This document shows, one piece after another, positions 52,723 through 60,709 of a DNA stretch of 64,000 nt; position 1 is the first letter of the stretch; the number at the start of each line of letters is the position of its first letter. The stretch is from Paractinoplanes aksuensis (GTDB lineage Bacteria > Actinomycetota > Actinomycetes > Mycobacteriales > Micromonosporaceae), in NCBI RefSeq assembly GCF_024137025.1, contig NZ_JAMYJR010000031.1, forward strand, positions 62,001 to 126,000, written 5' to 3'. Under the pieces are notes generated by a model. The model had not been told where the DNA came from, made no database searches, and saw only the letters and a list, made by a program, of their open reading frames with translations. The position numbers and the translations under genes are program-made.

Positions 52723-53436
52723 TTACCCGGCCGGGGCCGCGGCGGTCGGCCGGCGGCGCTTGGCGGCCCGTAGCGCACGGGGTGTGACCAGGCGTTGCAC
52801 GAGCGCGAGGAGCCCTTCGACGACGAGTGCGAGGAGCACCACAAAGAGGCCGCCGGCCACGATCTGGTTGCCCCCGACGCTGATCCCGAGCCCGAACCCG
52901 GCGCTGATGATCTCGCCCAGCCCACCCCCGTTGACGAAGGTGGCGAGCGTGGTCGTCGCGACCACCTGCACCGCGGCCGTGCGCAGGCCGGCGGCCAGAT
53001 ACGGCACGGCCAGCGGCAGTTCGACCCGGAACAGCACCTGCGAGCCGGACAGGCCCATCCCCTTGGCCGCGTCCTTGACCTCGGGGTCGACCGAGCGCAG
53101 ACCGGTGTACGCGTTGGACAGCAGCGGCGGCACCGCGAAGACGGCCAGCGCGACCACGACCGGCGGCTTACCGAAGCCGAGCGGGGTCAGCGGCAGGATC
53201 GTGAGCATGGCCAGCGTGGGCAGAGCGAGGGTCAGGTTGGCCAGGGTGATCACGGCCGAGCCGCCCCGGCCGCGGTGACCGAGCCAGATGCCGACCGGCC
53301 AGCCGATCAGGCAGCCCAGGAGGACCGCCCAGAAGCTGATCTGCAGGTGCTCGGAGAGCCGGTCGAGCAGGCCGCCCGGGTTGGTCCAGTTGAGCGGGTC
53401 GTTGAGCCAGACGACGGCTTCGCTCAGGTAGTTCAC
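52723..53436 (-). CDS. Quaternary-amine ABC transporter permease B
   Basis: 237 residues, OpuAB/ProW-type with about six helices. Its EAA-type loop is LRSVDPEVKDAAKGMGLSGSQVLFRVELPLAVPYLAAGL. The start is GTG at 53436, overlapping the upstream permease stop by 4 bp; readings that begin earlier are out-of-frame shadow. Pairs with permease A to form the channel served by the permuted binding protein. Confidence 0.92.
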   Translation of the reverse strand: MNYLSEAVVWLNDPLNWTNPGGLLDRLSEHLQISFWAVLLGCLIGWPVGIWLGHRGRGGSAVITLANLTLALPTLAMLTILPLTPLGFGKPPVVVALAVFAVPPLLSNAYTGLRSVDPEVKDAAKGMGLSGSQVLFRVELPLAVPYLAAGLRTAAVQVVATTTLATFVNGGGLGEIISAGFGLGISVGGNQIVAGGLFVVLLALVVEGLLALVQRLVTPRALRAAKRRRPTAAAPAG

Positions 53437-54155
53437 GCCGACCGCCTCCGCGCCCAGGGGGTGAGCAGGCGGCCCAGGCCGGCCAGTAGCAGGTCGAGGA
53501 CCAGGGCCAGGGCCAGGCAGAGGACCGAGCCGGTGACGATCTCGGCCTTGTAGAAGTTGTTCCGGAAGCCGCCGAGGATCAGGTCGCCGAGGCCGCCCTG
53601 CCCGATCAGCGAGCCCACCGTGACCAACGCCACCGTCGAGACGGTGGCCAGCCGCAACCCGGTCATGATGCCGGGCAGGGCCAACGGCAACTCCACCCGC
53701 AGCAGCCGGCCGAACCGGCCGTAGCCCATGCCGGTCGCCGCGTCCCGCACCTCGTCGGGCACCTGGGTCAGGCCGGTCAGAGCGTTGCGTACGAGAACCA
53801 GGAGCGCATAGAGGACCAGCGCGATCAGCACCGAGGTGTCCGTCGTCGTGCCAACCGCGGGCGCCAGCAGGGCCAGCAGCGCCAGCGACGGAATCGTGTA
53901 GAGCACGCCCGAGAGTGCAAGGATGGGTCCGGTCAGCGGTTTGATCCAGTAGGCCAGCACGGCCAGGGGCAGGGCCACGACCAGCGCGAGCAGCACCGCC
54001 CGAGCGGTCAGGCCCGCGTGGAACTCGAGCGCGTCGCCCAGGGCGCCGGCGTTGTCCCGCACGTACTGCCACGAGAACCACGGATTTCCCGGCCCGTCAT
54101 CCGCGGGCGCGGCCAGCGGTGAAACACCCACTGGGCCCCAGGAAAGGAAGGACAT
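53433..54155 (-). CDS. Quaternary-amine ABC transporter permease A
   Basis: 240 residues, about six helices, with the loop VPDEVRDAATGMGYGRFGRLLRVELPLALPGIM. ATG at 54155 would leave only 2 bp to the divergent ATPase gene and has no Shine-Dalgarno. A GTG at 54131 inside (VGVSPLAAP) gives a 26-bp gap and is an alternative. C-terminus ends in Arg residues. Same family as the next permease, probably from duplication. Confidence 0.88.
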   Translation of the reverse strand: MSFLSWGPVGVSPLAAPADDGPGNPWFSWQYVRDNAGALGDALEFHAGLTARAVLLALVVALPLAVLAYWIKPLTGPILALSGVLYTIPSLALLALLAPAVGTTTDTSVLIALVLYALLVLVRNALTGLTQVPDEVRDAATGMGYGRFGRLLRVELPLALPGIMTGLRLATVSTVALVTVGSLIGQGGLGDLILGGFRNNFYKAEIVTGSVLCLALALVLDLLLAGLGRLLTPWARRRSA

Positions 54156-54157
54156 AG

Positions 54158-55156
54158 GTGGACGCTACCGCGAATGACCAGCCCGGGCGCGACAGCCGGA
54201 GCGCGGCCTCCATCACGCTCGAAGACGTCGGCAAGACTTACGCCGACGGCACGGTCGCCGTGGGCGACTTCAGCCTCGAGGTCCACGCGGGCGAGCTGAC
54301 GGTGCTGATCGGGCCGTCCGGCTGCGGCAAGTCCACGATCCTGCGCATGATCAACCGGCTCATCGAGCCCACCCACGGGCGGATCCTGATCGACGGCCGG
54401 AACGTGCTCGATCGCAACCCGGTCGAGCTGCGCCGGCACATCGGCTACGTGATCCAGAACGTGGGCCTGTTCCCCCACCAGAACATCCGCACGAACGTCG
54501 GCACCGTGCCGCGCATGCTGGGCTGGGACAAGGCGAAGGTCGCGGCCCGCTCCGACGAGCTGCTCGACCTCGTCGGCCTCGATCCGGCCCGCTACTCCAA
54601 GCGCTATCCGCACGAGCTCTCCGGCGGTCAGCGGCAGCGGGTAGGTGTGGCCCGGGCGCTGGCCGCCGACCCGCTGGTGCTGCTGATGGACGAGCCGTTC
54701 TCGGCCGTCGACCCCATCGCCCGCGGCCGTCTGCAGGAAGAGTTCCTCAAGCTGCAGGCCACCGTGCGCAAGACGATCGTGCTGGTCACCCACGACATCG
54801 ACGAGGCCGTGCGGCTGGGCGACCGGATCGCGGTGCTCGGCATGGGCGGTCAATTGCGGCAGTACGCACCCCCGGCCGAGCTACTGAGCCGGCCGGCCTC
54901 GGCCGAGGTGGCCGACTTCGTGGGCGCCGACCGCGGGATCCGCCGGCTCGCCGTCACCCCGGTCCGCGCGGCCATGAAGCCGGGCGCACCGGCCGGCGAC
55001 CGCCCCACGGTGGACGCCGGCGGCACGCTGTACGACGCGCTGGCGGTCATGCTGGCCACCGACGTCAGCGAGGTGGTCGTGGTCGAGGACGGTCAGCCGG
55101 TGGGGACGGTCTCGCAGGCCGGGCTCTTCGAGGAGCACAGCCGCGAGACCGCCTAG
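54158..55156 (+). CDS. Quaternary-amine ABC transporter ATPase
   Basis: 332 residues. Walker A GPSGCGKST (about 52-60), signature LSGGQRQRVGVARAL, Walker B VLLMDEPFS and H-loop VTHDIDEA. The C-terminal extension of about 80 residues (VTPVRAAMKPG... TLYDALAVMLATDVSEVVVVEDGQPVGTVS) is a CBS-like sensor typical of OpuAA/ProV. GTG start with AGGAAGG upstream. Divergent from the permease and binding-protein genes of the same system. Confidence 0.93.
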   Translation: MDATANDQPGRDSRSAASITLEDVGKTYADGTVAVGDFSLEVHAGELTVLIGPSGCGKSTILRMINRLIEPTHGRILIDGRNVLDRNPVELRRHIGYVIQNVGLFPHQNIRTNVGTVPRMLGWDKAKVAARSDELLDLVGLDPARYSKRYPHELSGGQRQRVGVARALAADPLVLLMDEPFSAVDPIARGRLQEEFLKLQATVRKTIVLVTHDIDEAVRLGDRIAVLGMGGQLRQYAPPAELLSRPASAEVADFVGADRGIRRLAVTPVRAAMKPGAPAGDRPTVDAGGTLYDALAVMLATDVSEVVVVEDGQPVGTVSQAGLFEEHSRETA

Positions 55157-55159
55157 GAC

Positions 55160-55651
55160 CTATCTGGTGCCGCGGTAGCCACCCAGGGTGGCGATGCCGA
55201 CGATCCACCCCACGAACAACCCGTACGACGCTCCGTTGCCGGCCGCCCGGAAAGCGCCGACCAGCGACGGGTTGGCCAGGAAGAGCGTGGTCAGCAGGGC
55301 GGCGAAACCGGCCGCGAAGATGTAGGCGCCCCAGCCGGCGAAGAACTGGCTGATCGTGCCCCGGGCCCGGGCCAGCTGCGAACCGGGCAGCAGGTAGAGG
55401 AAGAGCGCGGTCAGCACGACCAGCAGGATCGCCTTGAGGTCGCCGACGATGATCTGCCGCAGCGAGTCGTCGGAGTCGAAGGACCAGCGCGGCCAGGCGA
55501 GCAGGTTGAGGAACCAGCCGCCGGCCGTCTCGGGGTTGGTGTTCTTGATCGCCCACTCGGCGTACCAGGGGCTGCCGAAGACGAGGACGAGTATGAGCGC
55601 GGCGAGTGTGCCCGCACCAGGCGCAGACTTGTAACGGTTACCGAGAGCCAT
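55160..55651 (-). CDS. Four-helix membrane protein
   Basis: 163 residues, hydrophobic segments at about 14-32, 70-90, 100-120 and 130-155. Not recognised. ATG at 55651. Its stop lies 3 bp from the stop of the convergent ATPase gene. A short AT-richer stretch upstream (55652-55715) separates it from the next gene. Nothing suggests a substrate. Confidence 0.75.
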   Translation of the reverse strand: MALGNRYKSAPGAGTLAALILVLVFGSPWYAEWAIKNTNPETAGGWFLNLLAWPRWSFDSDDSLRQIIVGDLKAILLVVLTALFLYLLPGSQLARARGTISQFFAGWGAYIFAAGFAALLTTLFLANPSLVGAFRAAGNGASYGLFVGWIVGIATLGGYRGTR

Positions 55652-55715
55652 GCGCCGCTAATTTCCCGGCGCGTGGCTCATTTCAAACGATGAATATGAA
55701 TGACTCTCGGTAACT

Positions 55716-56000
55716 TCAGTGCTTCTGCAGGTAGTCGATGAACGCGGCCCGCAGCAGGGGCTCGTTCTCGCCGTACCCGTGGCCCTCGAGCTCACGCCAC
55801 AGCGCGAACGCCTCGTCGACCGTGGGGCCGATCGAGTTGGGCGCGCCGTCGAGCTCGGCCGCCTCGTCGGCGTTGGGCAGGTGCTTGAGGACCGACCAGA
55901 AGAAGCCGACGTCGCGCCGCTCCCTAGCCCGGTGGAAGGCGCGCTCACGCAGCTCCTCGGTGGGCAGGGCGTCCAGCTCGGCGAAGCTCGGAGAGGTCAT
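55716..56000 (-). CDS. Small acidic conserved hypothetical protein
   Basis: 94 residues (98 if the ATG at 56012 is used). No membrane segment. The helical sequence contains RERAFHRARERRDVGFFWSVLKHLPNADEAAELDG and a C-terminal LLRAAFIDYLQKH. Looks like a small all-alpha protein. Family not identified; the position between membrane genes gives no clue. Confidence 0.65.
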   Translation of the reverse strand: MTSPSFAELDALPTEELRERAFHRARERRDVGFFWSVLKHLPNADEAAELDGAPNSIGPTVDEAFALWRELEGHGYGENEPLLRAAFIDYLQKH

Positions 56001-56031
56001 GACCAAGAGCATAAGCCGCCCGGACCGACGC

Positions 56032-57279
56032 TCACCGGCCAGTGCCGGTACCCCACGGGCCGGAGTCCCAGCGGTCGCCGCGCGGCGTCGTGGAGGCCGT
56101 CGACCACGTCTCGGGCAGATCGGGCTGCCAGTTGGCGCCCGTGGCCGGCGCGGCCGCGTTCCAGTCGGCCGGGCCGACGACCGGCAGGGGCCGCCCGTAC
56201 GCCTCGACGAGCCGGGTCACGACCAGCCCGGCCGCGACGACGCTGGCCGCGATCGCGAACAGCGAGATGTCGAACTCGCGCCGGTCGGCGTAGTCGAGAA
56301 AGAGGGTCAGGGCCGCGACCGCGAACAGCGTGCCGAAGATGCCGCCCCGCCGGCCGTAGCCGCTGGTGCCGGCCAGCATGGCCAGGCCGAGCGCGATGCC
56401 GGTCCACTCGATTCCCGTGGCCGGGACGATCGGACCGTCCGACTGGGCCGCGAACAGGGTGCCCGCCGCCACCGCGAACAGCGAGGACAGCACCAGCGCG
56501 CCGATCACCGGGAAGGCGACGATCGCACCCCGGCGCCGGGCCGGGTCGCCGGTCGGGCGCATGCGGCCCAGCCAGCGGCGCACGGGCGTGACGATGCCCA
56601 GGGCGCCGCCGAACACGGCCAGCACGGCGAACCCACCGAACAGGAAGAACGCCTGGCCGGTCGGGTCGTAGGTGCCCTGCACGGCGACCGGGACGACCCG
56701 CAGCTGGTCGAAGACGATCACGCCGAGGGCCGCCGCGAGGGTGGCCACCCAGCCCGGCACGTGCAGCACAACGATGATCACGCCGAGCACGATCGCGCCC
56801 GCGGCGGCGAACACGAGCGCCGGCACCATTGCCTTGACCAGGCCCTGGTCGCCCTGCTCGGCGTACTGCAGGGACGCGGCGAGGGCGATCGGGCCGAGCG
56901 CCAGGTTGGGCACCCCGGCCCGCAGGGTCAGGCCGGCCCCGAGCGTGAGCAGGCCGATCGCGGCGCCGGTGATGAGCAGGTCGTCGAGGTCGGGGCGGCG
57001 CAGGCTCTCCGGTTCGAGACGCCAGAGCAGGAAACCGATCGCCGCCGCCGCGACCAGCAGCACGACCTCCCAGCCGAGGTGGATGCCCAGCCGGTCACGG
57101 CCGTCCTCCTCGGCCTCGGCCCGGCGCAGCACGTCGGCTGTGGTGTCGCCGACGCCGTCGAGCTCCTCGGCCCGTCGTCGCTGTTCGGCCGCGGCCAGCG
57201 TGTTGGACCGGTAGGCCGCCGGATCGGTGGGCGTGGGTTCCTCGGCCTGCCGGCGGTAGGTCGAGTCGTCGTACGCCAT
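56032..57279 (-). CDS. Permease-like membrane protein with cytoplasmic tail
   Basis: 415 residues. A cytoplasmic N-terminus of about 68 residues rich in Arg and Glu is followed by about nine to ten helices (71-350). Then comes a hydrophilic tail with Trp/Gly/Thr. The segment LLTLGAGLTLRAGVPNLALGPIALA resembles branched-chain or ribose-type ABC permeases (RbsC family). No ATPase or binding protein of that class is adjacent, so function as a transporter is uncertain. Confidence 0.65.
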   Translation of the reverse strand: MAYDDSTYRRQAEEPTPTDPAAYRSNTLAAAEQRRRAEELDGVGDTTADVLRRAEAEEDGRDRLGIHLGWEVVLLVAAAAIGFLLWRLEPESLRRPDLDDLLITGAAIGLLTLGAGLTLRAGVPNLALGPIALAASLQYAEQGDQGLVKAMVPALVFAAAGAIVLGVIIVVLHVPGWVATLAAALGVIVFDQLRVVPVAVQGTYDPTGQAFFLFGGFAVLAVFGGALGIVTPVRRWLGRMRPTGDPARRRGAIVAFPVIGALVLSSLFAVAAGTLFAAQSDGPIVPATGIEWTGIALGLAMLAGTSGYGRRGGIFGTLFAVAALTLFLDYADRREFDISLFAIAASVVAAGLVVTRLVEAYGRPLPVVGPADWNAAAPATGANWQPDLPETWSTASTTPRGDRWDSGPWGTGTGR

Positions 57280-57413
57280 CGTCGCGCCTCCTCGTGTGCG
57301 CCCCCCGTGCGGTGACGCACGCCGGAATCCGCCGGGCGCGTGCCCCGCGTTCAGAGCATACGGATACGAGACGGTCTCAGTTCAAGGCCGAAACTTGGGG
57401 GTGCTGCCGGTCC

Positions 57414-57932
57414 TCAGAGTAGGCCGGTGGGTCGACCCGAATCTTTCTCGTTCTCGTCCTCGGGCTGCTCGGGGACGCGGCAGGCCCGCTCGAGCCAGAG
57501 GGCCGCGCCGATCAGGGCCGCGGCCGAGACCGCGCTGCCCACGGCGACCGGCAGATCGTTGTTGGCGGCCTGGGTCGGCTCCATGGCCAGCCAGGCCAGC
57601 AGGCCGATCGAGAACCCGGCCGAGATCGCCCCGACCAGCGAGGACGCCTTGGCCAGGGCGACGTACCGCGCGACCGCCAGCGGATCGACCCGGGGGGTGC
57701 CCGGCTTGCGCTGGATGCGGGCCGCCGTGTTCTGGGCGAGCAGGCCCTCGGCCACGGCCAGCACGGCCAGCACGATCACCGGCGACCACGGCAGGTCGGG
57801 CAGCGTCGAATACGAGAAGCTGAGCAGCAGCCAGCCGACCGCGGCGGCGGCCAGGCCCGCGACGATCAGCACCGAGATGCTGGTCGGGCGCATCGACGGG
57901 TCCGATTTGGGCGCCTGCGGATTGCTGCTCAC
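57414..57932 (-). CDS. DUF3180 membrane protein next to folK
   Basis: 172 residues with four hydrophobic helices (about 18-38, 50-66, 92-115 and 125-145). Matches the DUF3180 proteins that follow folK in mycobacteria (Rv3605c position). Conserved residues FSYSTLPDLPW and LLAQNTAARIQRKPGTPRVDPL are seen. Start ATG at 57932, 2 bp after the folK stop. Role unknown; the gene order suggests co-regulation with folate genes. Confidence 0.82.
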   Translation of the reverse strand: MSSNPQAPKSDPSMRPTSISVLIVAGLAAAAVGWLLLSFSYSTLPDLPWSPVIVLAVLAVAEGLLAQNTAARIQRKPGTPRVDPLAVARYVALAKASSLVGAISAGFSIGLLAWLAMEPTQAANNDLPVAVGSAVSAAALIGAALWLERACRVPEQPEDENEKDSGRPTGLL

Positions 57933-57934
57933 AC

Positions 57935-58456
57935 TTACGACTCTAGTGCGAGATCAGGCCGGGGTGTCAGACCGGCGACGTCGTCCACCAGGTCGGGCGC
58001 GGCCAGCAGCGTGGCCACCGGGCCGTGGCCGGGCAGTTCGGCTGCCGGTTCGATGTCGAGCCAGGGTCGCAGCACGAAGGCGCGCAGGTGGGCCCGCGGG
58101 TGGGGCAGCGTCAGCTCGGGGTCGTCGCTGAGCACGGGCCGGCCGTCGTCGTCCCAGACCACGATCACGTCGACGTCGAGGGTGCGCGGGCCGAAGCGGC
58201 GCTCCGGGTCGCGTACGCGCCCGGCCTCGGACTCGGCCGCCCGCGCGCGCACCAGCCAGTCGTACGGCTCCGCTCGGGGGTCGGCGACGATCAGCACGGC
58301 ATTGAGGTACGACGGTTGGTCGGCGTCGCCCCACGGCGGTGTCTCGAAGATGCCGGAGCGCCGGACGACTCCCGGGCCGAGCCGGCCGACCGCGCGACGC
58401 AGGTGCTGTTCGCGGTCGCCCAGATTACTGCCCAGCGAGAGCAGGGCCCGGGTCAC
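57935..58456 (-). CDS. folK: 6-hydroxymethyl-dihydropterin pyrophosphokinase
   Basis: 173 residues. Transfers pyrophosphate to the pterin in folate synthesis. [12 protein letters not shown] (start), [16 protein letters not shown] (catalytic Asp pair) and [16 protein letters not shown] are characteristic. GTG start overlaps the folB stop by 4 bp. Order folP-folB-folK with overlaps. Confidence 0.96.
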   Translation of the reverse strand: MTRALLSLGSNLGDREQHLRRAVGRLGPGVVRRSGIFETPPWGDADQPSYLNAVLIVADPRAEPYDWLVRARAAESEAGRVRDPERRFGPRTLDVDVIVVWDDDGRPVLSDDPELTLPHPRAHLRAFVLRPWLDIEPAAELPGHGPVATLLAAPDLVDDVAGLTPRPDLALES

Positions 58457-58824
58457 GCTCGGCTCCGGCGCAGGGTGACCGCGACGTCGGCGAACTCGAG
58501 CGGGATCGGGGCCTGCGGCTTGTGGACGGTGACCTCGGCCGCGGTCACCCGGCGGTCGTCCAGACAGGCCGTGAGCAGCCGGTCGGCCAGCGTCTCGATG
58601 AGATTCACGGGCTCGCCGCCGACGATCTCAGCAAGCCGGCCCGCGAGCTCGCCGTAGTGCACCGTGTCGGCCACGTCGTCGCTGCTCGCGGCCGGGCCGA
58701 GGTCGAGATCCAGGCGTACGTCGATGACGAAGTCCTGCCCCTGCTCGCGCTCGAAGTCAAAGACGCCGTGACGGCCGCGCACCCGTAGCCCGGTCAGCGT
58801 GATCCGTCCCTCCACCCCGTTCAC
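58453..58824 (-). CDS. folB: Dihydroneopterin aldolase
   Basis: 123 residues. Splits dihydroneopterin to give hydroxymethyl-dihydropterin. [31 protein letters not shown] at the start, [15 protein letters not shown] and ETLADRLL, and [21 protein letters not shown] with the catalytic Lys are family hallmarks. GTG start overlaps the folP stop. Confidence 0.96.
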   Translation of the reverse strand: MNGVEGRITLTGLRVRGRHGVFDFEREQGQDFVIDVRLDLDLGPAASSDDVADTVHYGELAGRLAEIVGGEPVNLIETLADRLLTACLDDRRVTAAEVTVHKPQAPIPLEFADVAVTLRRSRA

Positions 58825-59717
58825 TCCTTCTCACTCTCGGACACGGTGCGCAGCCGCGGCGAGCCGGTCGCGCGCCACACGGCGATGGCGTCGGCCGTGG
58901 CGGTGACATCGTGGACGCGTACGCCCCAGGCCCCGGCCGCCACCGCCAGCACCGAGGTGGCCAGGGTCGCGGCCTCTCTCTGCTCGACCGGGCGTGGCGT
59001 GCCGTCCGGACCGGCCAGCAACCGGCCCAGATAGGTCTTGCGGCTGGCCGCGAACAGCACCGGGTGACCCAGCCCGATCAGGACGTCGAGGTGGGCGCTC
59101 AGGGCCCAGTTGTGCTCGGCCGTCTTGGCGAAGCCGAGTCCCGGATCGAGGATGATCTGTTCCGGCGCGACACCGGCGGCGAGCGCGTCGTCCACCCGTT
59201 CCAGCAGCTCATCGCGGACCTCGGCGACGACGTCGTGGTAGACCGCGAGCTCGTTCATGTGGCGCGAGTGACCGCGCCAGTGCATGAGAACCCAGGGGCA
59301 GCCGGCCTCGGCCGCGACCCGCGCCATGTCCCGGTCGGCCAGACCGCCGGACACGTCGTTGATCGCCACCGCCCCGGCGGCCAGGGCCGCGCGGGCGACC
59401 GAGGCCCGGGTGGTGTCGATGCTGAGCGGCACCCCGGCGCTCGCGAGGGCGCGGATCACCGGGACCACGCGGGAGATCTCGGTCTCGGCGTCCACCCGCT
59501 CGGCCCCGGGCCGGGTCGATTCGCCGCCCACGTCCACGATGTTCGCACCTGCGTAGTACAGGTCAGCGCCGTGCGCGACGGCGGCGTCCACGTCTGTGTA
59601 TTTCCCGCCGTCGGAGAACGAATCGGGAGTGATGTTGAGGATTCCCATCACGACCGGGTGATCCATCTGCATCAGTGCGCGGCCCGCGACCTGCGCATCC
59701 GTCGGCTCCTTGGTCAC
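58821..59717 (-). CDS. folP: Dihydropteroate synthase
   Basis: 298 residues, sulfonamide target. [18 protein letters not shown] (pterin/Asn loop), [14 protein letters not shown] (loop 2), [27 protein letters not shown], and [19 protein letters not shown] at 59717 is the most upstream sensible start, without a clear Shine-Dalgarno; ATG before QMDHPVVMG would shorten it by about 16 residues. First gene of the folP-folB-folK-DUF3180 operon. folE is not in the window. Confidence 0.96.
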   Translation of the reverse strand: MTKEPTDAQVAGRALMQMDHPVVMGILNITPDSFSDGGKYTDVDAAVAHGADLYYAGANIVDVGGESTRPGAERVDAETEISRVVPVIRALASAGVPLSIDTTRASVARAALAAGAVAINDVSGGLADRDMARVAAEAGCPWVLMHWRGHSRHMNELAVYHDVVAEVRDELLERVDDALAAGVAPEQIILDPGLGFAKTAEHNWALSAHLDVLIGLGHPVLFAASRKTYLGRLLAGPDGTPRPVEQREAATLATSVLAVAAGAWGVRVHDVTATADAIAVWRATGSPRLRTVSESEKE

Positions 59718-60013
59718 GCCACGAGGGTACGGCGGGCGGGGTTGTCGCACGTGCGTACGATGTCCGGTAACTCAACTTCATGCACGCCATCACCATCCGT
59801 AACGTTTCCGACGCTTGTAGCCATGAACGACGGGCCGTACGCTTCGGAACCAGGCATCATTTGCATGAACCGAAGAGAGCAGACGAGCATGGCAATGCCC
59901 GAACGGCTCACTCGACGCGCAGGGTGGGAAGTAGCACGATATGGGCGATGCCGTGAAGCTTCACAACTGCAGCGTGCCCGGAACCCCCTAGCCGGGCACG
60001 GGGAGGTTTACCG
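59718..60013 (+). other. Divergent gap with T4SS-operon leader
   Basis: No gene seen. The leader before the rightward operon has the palindrome GTGAAGCTTCAC (59953-59964), a hairpin GTGCCCGG (59974-59981)/CCGGGCAC (59992-59999), and a GGGAGG ribosome site at 60001-60006. Further left is an inverted CTTCGG/CCGAAG pair (about 59840-59874). Confidence 0.6.
59953..59999 (+). promoter_or_regulatory. Two stem-loops in the 5' leader of the T4SS-like operon
   Basis: A perfect 12-bp palindrome and a perfect 8-bp stem with a 10-base loop stand in tandem directly before the Shine-Dalgarno. The second hairpin ends 1 bp before GGGAGG, so it could influence translation or be a processing site. Confidence 0.45.
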
Positions 60014-60307
60014 ATGATCGCCACTGAGCTCGCCACGCAGGCGGCGGCCTTGCTCCAGCAGGCCACACTCGCCGCGCCCGAACCCAAGGGCATCAACACC
60101 GAAGGCATCGTCACCTTCTTCGCCAGCAACATCGCGCCGATCCTGCTCGCGGTGCTCGGCGTGATCTTCATCGGACGAGCCAGCCGCGGTGAGATCTCGA
60201 AGGTCCTGACCAGCTCGGCCATCGCCATCGTGGGCCTGGCCTTCATCGCCGGCGCCGCGACCCTGTTCTTCGTCGGCGACGCCCTGATTAAGTTGATCTT
60301 CAACTGA
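60014..60307 (+). CDS. Small two-helix membrane protein, VirB2/TrbC-like
   Basis: 97 residues. A possible signal-like or amphipathic N-terminus to about residue 30, then two membrane helices (about 38-55 and 68-92) separated by a short basic loop (GRASRGEISK). This is the layout of VirB2/TrbC pilin-like subunits of type IV secretion systems. ATG 60014 with GGGAGG upstream. One base separates it from the next gene. The call rests on topology and position before VirB3- and VirB4-like genes. Confidence 0.65.
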   Translation: MIATELATQAAALLQQATLAAPEPKGINTEGIVTFFASNIAPILLAVLGVIFIGRASRGEISKVLTSSAIAIVGLAFIAGAATLFFVGDALIKLIFN

Positions 60308-60308
60308 G

Positions 60309-60671
60309 ATGCGGCTCCGGACCGACGACGACATCTACCGGGCGCGCCTCGTCTATCTAGGCCCCCCGGGCTACACCCTGCCCATCCACCTGCCGTACGC
60401 GCAGTACGGCATGTTCGTGGCGCTGGTGCCGCTGTTCATGTTCCTGCACTACCTGATGACCTTCGAGTTCGATCCGTTCCCGGCCTGGGAGATCGCGCTC
60501 GCCATGGTCACCACCTCGTACGTCTTCCGCCATGTCGACCCCGACCGCCCGGCCCGGGTCGTCATCCGGACCGCACTCACCGACTGGCGCCGCACGCGCG
60601 AGCCGGCGGTCGAGCGACGCGATCCGAGACTTGTCGCCACTCGCATCCGGGTTCGGGAGGAGTTGGTATGA
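60309..60671 (+). CDS. PrgI/VirB3-like membrane protein
   Basis: 120 residues. Two transmembrane helices close together (about 35-52 and 58-75), with a short N-terminus and a basic C-terminal tail (RVVIRTALTDWRRTREPAVERRDPR). Such proteins connect the inner-membrane ring with the VirB4 ATPase. Directly before a VirB4-like gene, consistent with that role. Ends with TGA overlapping ATG of a 13-codon reading frame. Confidence 0.65.
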   Translation: MRLRTDDDIYRARLVYLGPPGYTLPIHLPYAQYGMFVALVPLFMFLHYLMTFEFDPFPAWEIALAMVTTSYVFRHVDPDRPARVVIRTALTDWRRTREPAVERRDPRLVATRIRVREELV

Positions 60672-60709
60672 CCAGTTCATTCGCACGCTCCCACGGAGAT
60701 GGCGCATGA
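60668..60709 (+). CDS. 13-codon reading frame bridging two T4SS genes
   Basis: MTSSFARSHGDGA. Its ATG overlaps the previous stop (ATGA at 60668-60671) and its TGA overlaps the next ATG (ATGA at 60706-60709). It may be a coupling peptide that carries ribosomes across, or chance. The Shine-Dalgarno of the next gene lies within it. Confidence 0.3.
   Translation: MTSSFARSHGDGA

Noticed and set aside
52723-54081. Apparent 452-residue permease fusion
   Set aside because: The first half is an out-of-frame reading of permease A; the real gene starts at GTG 53436 with a 4-bp overlap.
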